Positions 1-6,714 of a DNA stretch of 64,000 bases are shown here, piece after piece. The stretch comes from Sulfitobacter delicatus (GTDB lineage: Bacteria; Pseudomonadota; Alphaproteobacteria; Rhodobacterales; Rhodobacteraceae): NCBI RefSeq assembly GCF_900102535.1, contig NZ_FNBP01000010.1, forward strand, positions 62,001-126,000, given 5' to 3'. Made by a program: the position numbers and the translations under genes. The notes under the pieces are model-generated. The model saw only the letters and a list, made by a program, of their open reading frames with translations. It was not told where the DNA came from and made no database searches. Numbering within the stretch: the stretch's first letter is position 1; each line of letters starts with the position of its first letter.

Positions 1-102
1 GAGGATATCGACAGCGCAGCGCGCGGCCAGCGGATGCGAGGTGGCGCACATGCCGTTGGTGGCCAGAACGGGCGAACGCCCGGGGAAGTGAAAATCGCGC
101 AT
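1..102 (-). CDS. ggt: Gamma-glutamyltranspeptidase, N-terminal fragment (cut by window edge)
   Basis: Reading on the minus strand from an ATG at 102, the 34 visible codons give MRDFHFPGRSPV followed by ATNGMCATSHPLAA. This is the characteristic N-terminus of the cytoplasmic or signal-less gamma-glutamyltransferases of proteobacteria, with the conserved NGM-ATSHPLA block. The family cleaves gamma-glutamyl bonds, for example of glutathione. The catalytic threonine and the rest of the protein lie outside the window. The identification rests on this short but distinctive segment. Confidence 0.8.
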   Translation of the reverse strand, partial: MRDFHFPGRSPVLATNGMCATSHPLAARCAVDIL

Positions 103-333
103 CTGCAGTCCTTCGCTATGGTCGTTTGAGGCGACCCTAGACCGTCTTATCAGGTCTGCCAATGCGAAGGGGGGAAGGGGAAGTTCCTCGGCACCGCGTA
201 CTGGGTGGGGGCTATTAAACGCGGCGCCGAGGGAAGCCATATGCAGCTACAGGTTCGCTTATGCTGTCCAACAAAGGCGCAAATGTGATCATGGCAGGGC
301 TGTTTTGGGGAAATCCGTGGGGCGGCCCTGGGC

Positions 334-795
334 TTACGAATGCAGTGCCACAGCAAGGCGCAGATCAAGATGGTTTTCGCAGCCCACGCGCCGATAGGAG
401 AGGTCTTTGGCGAGGTCGCGGATCAGGAACCAGCCGAAACCACCCTCTGGCAAGTCATCGACGTCAGTCTCGACCACCTGCGCCAGCCCTAATGGTGCCT
501 GCCCGCCGGGCATCGCCAACCCCGCATCGCGCACATGCAGGTGCAGCCCCTCGCACGCATGTCGGCAGGCAACATGGATCGGACCGGGATTATTCGGATC
601 AGGATAGGCATGTTCGACGATATTGTTCAGCACCTCAGCCAGCACCAGTTCAACAGTGCTCTTCTCCTCAGGCTCAAGGGCCAAGGGGCGCAGCCCATCA
701 AGCACACGCGCCAGAGCTTCCCGCGCCGCCATATCGCTGCTTTCGATAGAAAATTCAAAAGGTGTTAGTGCGGGCTGCGAAGCAGAGGGCCGCAT
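334..795 (-). CDS. Anti-sigma regulatory factor-like ATP-binding protein (RsbW/SpoIIAB fold)
   Basis: This 153-residue GHKL-type ATPase domain has an N-box (VLNNIVEHAY, residues 55-64), a G1 box around D90 (RDAGLAMP) and a G2 box (EGGFGWFLI, 117-125). This is the layout of the serine kinases that sequester sigma factors and are controlled by a STAS antagonist. It starts 5 bp after the stop of the STAS gene on the same strand, so the two form an operon and a probable partner-switching pair. No PP2C phosphatase or sigma factor is next to it. The target could therefore be a distant sigma factor or a non-sigma process such as biofilm or envelope regulation. Confidence 0.85.
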   Translation of the reverse strand: MRPSASQPALTPFEFSIESSDMAAREALARVLDGLRPLALEPEEKSTVELVLAEVLNNIVEHAYPDPNNPGPIHVACRHACEGLHLHVRDAGLAMPGGQAPLGLAQVVETDVDDLPEGGFGWFLIRDLAKDLSYRRVGCENHLDLRLAVALHS

Positions 796-799
796 AACA

Positions 800-1138
800 T
801 CAAGCCCGATGCGCGGTCAGGGCCGCGTCCAGCGTGCCGAAAACGCTAAAGACCGAATCCATCCGCGTTAGTTTAAACACTTTCTCAACTGCCGGGGTCA
901 GCCCGGCCAGCACCAGCGCGCGCTGCGGGGTGAGGTGCTTCATCGTCGCGACAATGGCGCCCAGCCCGCTGGAATCGATGAAGTCCACCCGGTGAAGGTC
1001 GAGGATCACCACCCCCGGCGCATCTGCCGTGGTCTGGCGCATCGCCTCCTTGAACTCCAGCGCTGCGGCGGCATCGATCCGTTCGTGCAACACGCTGACC
1101 ACGCAAAAGCGGTCTTCTGTTTTCGCGGAAACTTCCAT
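800..1138 (-). CDS. STAS-domain anti-sigma factor antagonist (SpoIIAA/RsbV-like)
   Basis: This 112-residue single STAS domain contains the phosphorylation motif DSSGLG at residues 55-60, with S56 as the expected phosphoserine. Family members bind and neutralise an RsbW-type kinase when unphosphorylated. The downstream gene on the same strand encodes exactly such a kinase, supporting a two-gene switch. The 84-bp gap to the divergent thiolase gene must hold its promoter. Full length for the family. Confidence 0.9.
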   Translation of the reverse strand: MEVSAKTEDRFCVVSVLHERIDAAAALEFKEAMRQTTADAPGVVILDLHRVDFIDSSGLGAIVATMKHLTPQRALVLAGLTPAVEKVFKLTRMDSVFSVFGTLDAALTAHRA

Positions 1139-1222
1139 AGACAGACCTCAAGACTTCAATGTTCCAGACGTGATTAACCGCAAATCCTTACCAAGAGGTA
1201 TGCGGGACAGCTTAGGGAGACG

Positions 1223-2398
1223 ATGATGCGCAATGTCGTGATAACCGGTGCCGCAAGAACCCCGATGGGTGGTTTTCAAGGAGCTTTCGGCAGTCTTACC
1301 GCCGCCGAACTGGGCGGCAGCGCCATCAAAGCCGCGTTGAACGGCTTGGAGCCCTCAAAGGTGCAAGAACTGCTGATGGGCTGTGTCCTGCCCGCAGGCC
1401 AAGGCCAAGCGCCCGCCCGTCAGGCCGGGTTCAAGGCCGGTCTGGGCGAGGACGTCCCCGCCACGACGCTCAACAAAATGTGCGGCTCGGGCATGAAAGC
1501 GGCGATGATGGCCTTTGACCAGATCGCCCTCGGCCAGACCGACGTAATGGTCGCGGGCGGCATGGAAAGCATGACCAACGCGCCCTATGTCCTGCCCAAA
1601 ATGCGCGGCGGCGCGCGGCTCGGGCATGGTCAGGTGATCGACCATATGTTCCTCGACGGTCTGGAAGACGCCTATGACAAAGGCCGCCTTATGGGCACCT
1701 TTGCCGAGGACTGCGCCGAGCGTTTCCAATTCACTCGCGAGACGCAGGACGACTACGCGCTGGCCTCGCTCTCGCGTGCGATTGAAGCTCAGGAAAGCGG
1801 TGCTTTCGCCGATGAGATCGCCCCGATCGAAGTGACCTCCCGCAAGGGCAGCACAAAAGTCAGTTCCGACGAACAACCCGCCAGCGCCCGGCCTGAGAAA
1901 ATCCCGCAGCTCAAACCCGCCTTCCGCGATGGCGGCACCGTCACAGCGGCCAACTCCTCATCCATCTCTGACGGCGCCGCAGCATTGGTGCTGTCGGATG
2001 AAGACACGGCCAAGGCCAACGTCCAGACCATCCGCGCCCGCATCGTCGGCCACGCCAGTCACGCCCAAGCCCCCGGCCTGTTCACCACCGCACCCGTGCC
2101 CGCCGCGCAAAAGCTGCTGGAGCGGATCGGCTGGAAGAAGGAGGACGTGGACCTCTGGGAAGTCAACGAAGCCTTTGCCGTCGTTCCGCTGGCCTTCATG
2201 CATGAAATGGGCCTGTCCCATGACATTGTAAACGTAAACGGCGGCGCCTGCGCGCTTGGCCACCCCATCGGCGCCTCAGGCGCACGGATCATGGTGACCC
2301 TGCTGAACGCGCTCGAAAAACGCGGGCTGAAACGCGGCGTGGCCGCCATCTGCATCGGCGGCGGCGAAGGCACCGCCATCGCGATTGAGCGCCCCTAA
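1223..2398 (+). CDS. Acetyl-CoA acetyltransferase (thiolase)
   Basis: This 391-residue thiolase has the nucleophilic cysteine C87 in LNKMCGSGMK, the NVNGGACALGHPIGASG block, and the C-terminal CIGGGEG motif that supplies the second cysteine. The length is that of the biosynthetic/degradative acetoacetyl-CoA thiolases (AtoB/PhaA type), which interconvert two acetyl-CoA with acetoacetyl-CoA. No phaB or other beta-oxidation gene is adjacent, so whether it serves PHB synthesis or acyl-CoA breakdown cannot be told from context. Start: two consecutive ATGs; the first is used here. A terminator-like repeat follows the stop. Confidence 0.93.
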   Translation: MMRNVVITGAARTPMGGFQGAFGSLTAAELGGSAIKAALNGLEPSKVQELLMGCVLPAGQGQAPARQAGFKAGLGEDVPATTLNKMCGSGMKAAMMAFDQIALGQTDVMVAGGMESMTNAPYVLPKMRGGARLGHGQVIDHMFLDGLEDAYDKGRLMGTFAEDCAERFQFTRETQDDYALASLSRAIEAQESGAFADEIAPIEVTSRKGSTKVSSDEQPASARPEKIPQLKPAFRDGGTVTAANSSSISDGAAALVLSDEDTAKANVQTIRARIVGHASHAQAPGLFTTAPVPAAQKLLERIGWKKEDVDLWEVNEAFAVVPLAFMHEMGLSHDIVNVNGGACALGHPIGASGARIMVTLLNALEKRGLKRGVAAICIGGGEGTAIAIERP

Positions 2399-2400
2399 AC

Positions 2401-2453
2401 TCTTTTTGGCCCCAAATACCTTTCGGGGGGTCCGGGGGGCAGACAGCCCCCCG
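2401..2453 (-). repeat. Dispersed intergenic hairpin repeat, copy 1
   Basis: Read on the minus strand this element has a perfect 8-bp GC-rich stem with a 5-nt loop (stem arms 2433-2440 and 2446-2453). About 13 nt later comes the 20-base core GTATTTGGGGCCAAAAAGAG. A second element at 46501-46550 has the same layout and a core matching at 17 of 20 positions. It begins right behind the thiolase stop codon and may act as a terminator for that gene. Confidence 0.7.
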
Positions 2454-2478
2454 ACCACGCCCGCAACATGAGACCCCC

Positions 2479-2937
2479 ATGACCGTTGACTACCAAACAC
2501 TCGCCAAAACCATCGCCGCCCTGACCGAAGGCGAAGACGACGCCGTTGCCCTTATGGCAACCGTCGCCTGCGAAGTGCATCACGCAGACGACCGTTTCGA
2601 CTGGACCGGTTTCTACCGCGTCACCGCGCCCGAATTGCTCAAGATCGGCCCCTACCAAGGCGGCCATGGCTGTCTGGTGATCCCCTTTTCCCGCGGCGTC
2701 TGTGGCGCGGCGGCGCGTACGGGTGAGGTGCAACTGGTCGCGGACGTCGATGCCTTCCCCGGCCATATCGCCTGCGCATCCTCGACACGGTCGGAACTGG
2801 TTCTGCCGGTCTGGAACGGCGCGGGGCGGCTCTTGGGCGTGTTTGACATCGACAGCAACCAGCCCGACGCCTTTACCCAGACGGACGCCGATGCGCTCAG
2901 CGCGATCTTGAAAGACAGTTTTGCTGCCGTCCCATGA
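2479..2937 (+). CDS. msrC: GAF-domain free methionine-(R)-sulfoxide reductase
   Basis: This 152-residue GAF-fold protein matches fRMsr. It has the WTGFY motif (42-46) and three cysteines C65, C75 and C99 in GGHGC, RGVCG and GHIACAS. Their spacings of 10 and 24 residues are those of the catalytic cysteines of the E. coli enzyme (84/94/118). It reduces free L-methionine-(R)-S-oxide in the cytosol using thioredoxin. Its stop overlaps the start of the LysE-type exporter gene (ATGA), implying coupled translation. Confidence 0.9.
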   Translation: MTVDYQTLAKTIAALTEGEDDAVALMATVACEVHHADDRFDWTGFYRVTAPELLKIGPYQGGHGCLVIPFSRGVCGAAARTGEVQLVADVDAFPGHIACASSTRSELVLPVWNGAGRLLGVFDIDSNQPDAFTQTDADALSAILKDSFAAVP

Positions 2938-3557
2938 GTTTTGAGGCTTGGCTCGTCTTTGCGTTGTTTTGGCTGGTCTTCGTGACCACGCCGGGACCGA
3001 ATGCCGTCAATTGCATCTCAAACGGCATGACCTTGGGCTTCCGCCGCGCCTTGCCGGGTGTTTTGGCAATCCTCACGCAAGCGACGCTGTTTCTTTTGCT
3101 GTCAGCGCTTGGCATTACCGCGCTGATCGCGGCCTCTCCCACCGGGTTTTTCGTGGCCAAGCTCATCGGCGCGGGTTTTTTGATTTACCTCGGCATCCGG
3201 GGGTGGCTGCTCGCCCGCAGGCCGCCGGTAGTGCAAGACCGCCCGGCAACGTCCATCTTCCTGCGCGCCTTTGCCATTGCGACCATCAATCCGAAATCCG
3301 TGGCGGGCTACCTCGCTGCGTTTTCGCAGTTCGTCCAACCCGATGTGCCGATCTGGAGCCAAATGACCGTCATCATGCCCACGGCACTGTTTTTGACAGC
3401 CTGTAGCTACACCGGTTTCACTGCCCTCGGCGCAGGCATTGGCCGCGCGGCCTTGGGTGCTGTCTTCAATGTCTGGTTTCGCCGGGTCATGGCGGTTTGC
3501 TTTGTGATTTACGGCCTGCTCTTGGGTTTCAGTTCCACGCCTGCGGCCCGCGGTTGA
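2934..3557 (+). CDS. LysE/RhtB-family amino-acid exporter
   Basis: This 207-residue hydrophobic protein has about six predicted membrane segments and an N-terminal TPGPNAVNCISNGMTLG stretch, the hallmark of LysE/RhtB translocators. The family exports amino acids such as lysine, threonine or homoserine lactone across the inner membrane; the substrate cannot be inferred here. It overlaps the preceding fRMsr gene by 4 bp. Export plus Met-sulfoxide repair could be related, but that is only contextual inference. Confidence 0.88.
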   Translation: MSFEAWLVFALFWLVFVTTPGPNAVNCISNGMTLGFRRALPGVLAILTQATLFLLLSALGITALIAASPTGFFVAKLIGAGFLIYLGIRGWLLARRPPVVQDRPATSIFLRAFAIATINPKSVAGYLAAFSQFVQPDVPIWSQMTVIMPTALFLTACSYTGFTALGAGIGRAALGAVFNVWFRRVMAVCFVIYGLLLGFSSTPAARG

Positions 3558-3592
3558 CTTGAACCGGCGCGCCACTTCTGCAAAGGGAGCGC

Positions 3593-4240
3593 ATGGATAG
3601 CGCATATACCCCGCCGCAGGACCCGCTGGTGATCTTGCATGAAGATGCCGAAGTTCTGCTTGTCGACAAACCCTCTGGCCTGCTGAGCGTGCCGGGCAAG
3701 GGCGAGCATTTGGCCGATTGCCTGCTGGCGCGGGTGCAGGCGGTGTTTCCTGAGGCGCTGCTGGTGCACCGGCTGGACCGGGACACCTCGGGCGTGATGA
3801 TTTTTGCCATGACACCCTATGCGCAGCGCCACCTTGGCCTGCAATTCGAGAAACGCATGACCCGGAAAACCTATGTCGCCCGCGTTTGGGGCAAGCCTGC
3901 GGAGAAGAGCGGCACCGTTGATCTGCCGTTGATTGTTGATTGGCCAAACCGTCCATTGCAGATGGTCTGCCATGAGACCGGCAAGCCCGCGCAGACCGAT
4001 TGGAAGTTGATCAAAAGCGATGGTGAAACCTCGCGGGTGCGGCTATTCCCCAAGACCGGCCGGAGCCATCAGCTGCGGGTGCATATGCTGGCGCTCGGCC
4101 ATCCGATTTTGGGCGACCCCTTCTACGCCACTGGCCCCGCGCGCGATTTCCCGCGCTTGATGCTGCATTCCGAGGAACTGCGCTTTAACCACCCGCAGGG
4201 CGGTAAGTCGGTCAAGGTGCGGGCCAAAGCCCCCTTTTAA
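3593..4240 (+). CDS. rluA: RluA-family pseudouridine synthase
   Basis: This 215-residue enzyme has the catalytic HRLDRDTSG motif (D62 as nucleophile) and the N-terminal VDKPSGLLSVPG block. Size and sequence fit E. coli RluA (219 aa), which modifies 23S rRNA U746 and tRNA U32. It has no S4 domain, unlike RluC/D. The stop codon TAA (4238-4240) overlaps, in opposite orientation, the TAA (4237-4239) of the convergent fucosyltransferase gene, so there is no room for a terminator between them. Confidence 0.9.
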   Translation: MDSAYTPPQDPLVILHEDAEVLLVDKPSGLLSVPGKGEHLADCLLARVQAVFPEALLVHRLDRDTSGVMIFAMTPYAQRHLGLQFEKRMTRKTYVARVWGKPAEKSGTVDLPLIVDWPNRPLQMVCHETGKPAQTDWKLIKSDGETSRVRLFPKTGRSHQLRVHMLALGHPILGDPFYATGPARDFPRLMLHSEELRFNHPQGGKSVKVRAKAPF

Positions 4241-5076
4241 ACCGCGATCCAGTCTTCGGGCAGGATATCCGGGTTGTGCTGATCGGCGTTCAGAACCCAA
4301 CGCGTAGGGGCCACGACCCGTTTGCCGGGGGTGGTGTTGAGCCATGCCGACCACCAGCTAAAGGTCGAATTGGCAATGATGTTGTGCTGACACAGCGACA
4401 TCAGGCGCATGTCTTCATGGGCCGTATCGGGACCGTTCAGGTCGACGATGACCTTTTCAAACGGCACCTCCAGATTGTCCCGCGCCCAATTGGGATCGTC
4501 AGAGAACACAAAGACCGTGGGGGGCTGGCCTAACCCGTCTGCCACCGCAGCCAAGGCCCTGTCGTAATAGGCCTGATCGCATGCCGCCGTCGCCCCGAGC
4601 GCCACGTAGTCACCCCGGCGCACATGCAGCGCGACCGATGGGACTGATGCGATACGCGCCGCCATCTCGGCATTGGCGGGCGACATCGGGGGCACCACGG
4701 TAAAGACCTCATGCAGATGGTCGCGGATGTTTTCGAAATAGCGCTGGCTCTGCCAGTAGCCGTGCAAGTAAATCTCGTCGCCCCATGTCTCAAAGGCCGG
4801 GTTGTAGCCCAGCCCCTTCTCGCGCCGGAACTTTGGTCTGCGCCCCAGCAGACGCCAAGCAGCATAGGCGAGCGGGCGGGCGTCTTGCCCCGGCGGCATC
4901 CGTTCAGGTTTCGCAACCGGCAGATCAAAAATATCGGTTAGCCGCCCTTCGCCCTTCGCATCCGCCCGGCGCCAATCGAGCGCCAGCGGCACACCCACTC
5001 GACGCGCCAGCGCCGCTCCGGCAGCGTATTGGAACATCTGGTTGCCCAGTCTGCCGTGCAGGCGGGAATAGATCAT
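4237..5076 (-). CDS. Alpha-1,2-fucosyltransferase-like glycosyltransferase (GT11)
   Basis: This 279-residue protein starts MIYSRLHGRLGNQMFQYAAG, the diagnostic GT11 N-terminus. It also has the donor-binding HVRRGDYV motif, FVFSDDPNWA and the C-terminal NSTFSWWSAWLN block. GT11 enzymes transfer L-fucose (or a related sugar) onto surface polysaccharide or LPS. The frame stays open upstream to 5235, but similarity begins at the ATG at 5076, which I choose as start. It is isolated from any polysaccharide cluster, which suggests acquisition or relocation. Its stop codon overlaps that of rluA. Confidence 0.88.
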   Translation of the reverse strand: MIYSRLHGRLGNQMFQYAAGAALARRVGVPLALDWRRADAKGEGRLTDIFDLPVAKPERMPPGQDARPLAYAAWRLLGRRPKFRREKGLGYNPAFETWGDEIYLHGYWQSQRYFENIRDHLHEVFTVVPPMSPANAEMAARIASVPSVALHVRRGDYVALGATAACDQAYYDRALAAVADGLGQPPTVFVFSDDPNWARDNLEVPFEKVIVDLNGPDTAHEDMRLMSLCQHNIIANSTFSWWSAWLNTTPGKRVVAPTRWVLNADQHNPDILPEDWIAV

Positions 5077-5255
5077 CTGAACGGGCCTTTGCCTTGCTGT
5101 GCTTGCGCCGGAATAAAACCCTAGCTGCCGCCTATGTAAAGGAACGGCGGACTTATTCGGCGCGCTTTCCCGCGCCGGTGGCGAAAGGGGGATGAAACGG
5201 GGCGAGGGAGATATTACGTCTAATGCATCGTTCACAGAATAACCCGGAGGATACC

Positions 5256-5909
5256 ATGGGCTTGCGCATTAACGACACCATTCCCGATCTCACCGTCGAA
5301 ACCGATCAGGGCAGCTTTTCGCTGCATGAGTTTGTCGGTGACAATTGGGCGATCCTGTTTTCCCATCCAAAGGATTTTACCCCGGTCTGCACCACCGAAT
5401 TTGGCGCCGTCGCCCGCCTGTCGGACGAATGGGAAAAGCGTGGCACCAAGGTGATTGGCGTCAGCGTTGATGGCGTTGAAGAGCATAAGAAATGGAAGGG
5501 TGATATCGAGAAAGTCGCGGGCACCAAGGCCGGTTTCCCGATCATCGCGGATGGCGGTCTGGAAGTCTCCAAGGCTTTCGACATGCTGCCCGCCGAGGCC
5601 TATATGCCCGATGGCCGCACGCCAAATGACAGCGCCACGGTGCGTTCGGTGTTTATCATCGGACCGGACAAGCAGCTTAAGCTCAGCATGACCTATCCAA
5701 TGAATGTGGGCCGTAACTTTGCTGAGGTGCTGCGTGCTTTGGACGGGTTGCAGACCGCGGCGAAAAACGGCGTGGCGACTCCGGCTGATTGGCAGGTGGG
5801 CGAAGATGTGATCATTCCGCCGACCGTATCGGACGAAGACGCGAAGGCCAAGTTTGGTGACTTTGACGCGGTCCTACCCTATCTGCGCAAGACCAAGCTG
5901 AAGGCGTAA
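5256..5909 (+). CDS. 1-Cys peroxiredoxin (Prx6 type)
   Basis: This 217-residue AhpC/TSA-fold peroxidase has its peroxidatic cysteine C45 in HPKDFTPVCTTEFG. The long C-terminal dimerisation region (YPMNVGRNFAEVLRALDGLQ) is typical of the 1-Cys Prx6 subgroup. It reduces hydroperoxides. Start: the frame is open from 5223, but the ATG at 5256 has a GGAGG ribosome-binding site just upstream and begins the conserved MGLRINDTIPD sequence. A strong hairpin follows the gene. Monocistronic. Confidence 0.93.
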   Translation: MGLRINDTIPDLTVETDQGSFSLHEFVGDNWAILFSHPKDFTPVCTTEFGAVARLSDEWEKRGTKVIGVSVDGVEEHKKWKGDIEKVAGTKAGFPIIADGGLEVSKAFDMLPAEAYMPDGRTPNDSATVRSVFIIGPDKQLKLSMTYPMNVGRNFAEVLRALDGLQTAAKNGVATPADWQVGEDVIIPPTVSDEDAKAKFGDFDAVLPYLRKTKLKA

Positions 5910-5924
5910 TTCGACCTCTCGGTC

Positions 5925-5958
5925 TTGACAGGGCCGCCTGAGTGGGTGGCCCTGTCAA
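5925..5958. terminator. Hairpin between convergent peroxiredoxin and L,D-transpeptidase genes
   Basis: A 14-bp inverted repeat with one mismatch (arm TTGACAGGGCCGCC, short loop) sits 16 bp past the peroxiredoxin stop and 17 bp before the stop of the opposite-strand gene. It probably terminates both transcripts. There is no long T-tract. Confidence 0.7.
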
Positions 5959-5974
5959 AGGTTCTGACCAAGCT

Positions 5975-6523
5975 TCAGTGCAGCACCACCCGAGTGCCAT
6001 TGGGCACCCGCTTGGCCAGATCGACAACATGCGCGTTTAGCATTCGCACACAGCCGTTAGAGATGGCCTGACCAATGCCGCGGGGGTCGGGTGTGCCATG
6101 GATGCGCAGCAGTGTGTCCCGGCTCCCCCTGTAGAGATAGAGCGCATGTGCGCCCAGCGGATTGCCCGGACCGCCCGGCATCCCTGCGGCATGTTTTGCA
6201 TAAAGATGGGGCTCGCGGCGGATCATGTTCTTTGTCGGCGTCCAGCGCGGCCACGCAGCTTGGCGTCCCACTCGAAACACGCCGGCGGCATAGCGATCAG
6301 CGGCTCCGATGCCCACCGGATAGCGGATCGCACGGCCATCGGGTAGGGTCCAATAAAGAGCGAATTGGCCGGGGTCGACATGGATTTCATGCGGCGCGAA
6401 ACCACCGCGGGTTTTGACGATACGTGCCTGATGTTTCGCCGGAGTGGCCGCGGCGAATGCAGGGCCGGTGAACAGCACGGCTGCTCCGGTGCTGAGTATG
6501 GCTCTACGGTTCATCAGGGTCAT
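5975..6523 (-). CDS. L,D-transpeptidase (YkuD family), exported
   Basis: This 182-residue protein has an N-terminal signal (MNRRAIL-STGAAVLFTGPAFA) and a YkuD catalytic domain ending in H142-GTPDPRGIGQAISNGCVRM. H142, S155, G157, C158 and R160 form the active site. Such enzymes make 3-3 peptidoglycan cross-links or attach proteins to the wall in the periplasm. The twin Arg at residues 6-7 could route it through Tat. The ATG at 6523 is preceded by GAGGA at good spacing. An ATAAAT-N5-ATTTAT palindrome lies 17 bp upstream. Confidence 0.9.
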   Translation of the reverse strand: MTLMNRRAILSTGAAVLFTGPAFAAATPAKHQARIVKTRGGFAPHEIHVDPGQFALYWTLPDGRAIRYPVGIGAADRYAAGVFRVGRQAAWPRWTPTKNMIRREPHLYAKHAAGMPGGPGNPLGAHALYLYRGSRDTLLRIHGTPDPRGIGQAISNGCVRMLNAHVVDLAKRVPNGTRVVLH

Positions 6524-6539
6524 GGCGTCCTCGGTCTAA

Positions 6540-6556
6540 ATAAATTGCGTATTTAT
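6540..6556 (-). promoter_or_regulatory. Candidate operator upstream of L,D-transpeptidase
   Basis: The sequence is ATAAAT-TGCGT-ATTTAT: perfect 6-bp inverted arms around 5 bp, in an AT-rich patch 17 bp upstream of the start codon in an otherwise GC-rich region. It could be a repressor site or overlap a -10 element. The regulator is not identifiable. Confidence 0.35.
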
Positions 6557-6659
6557 GCGAGAAACATAGGGCCAGCGGGCTGATGGACAAAGCTGAATGT
6601 TGAACGGCTCGCCAGCGGTTCGGAGGCGGGCCTGCGCTGGCGGGGGCCATATCGATAAA

Positions 6660-6691
6660 AAAGGCCCCCGCGCCGAAGCGCAGGGGCCTTT
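6660..6691 (-). terminator. Rho-independent terminator of the rpsO-pnp operon
   Basis: The hairpin arms are AAAGGCCCCCGCGC and GCGCAGGGGCCTTT (14 bp, one mismatch, CGAA loop), directly past the pnp stop. In the minus-strand direction it is followed by a run of T. Confidence 0.88.
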
Positions 6692-6714
6692 CCTTTCAAA
6701 GGTAGGGCAGGGCG

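Noticed and set aside
103-333. Possible small gene between ggt and the anti-sigma-kinase gene
   Set aside because: The open frames are short, lack a ribosome-binding site and have no recognisable content; treated as promoter and leader DNA for ggt.
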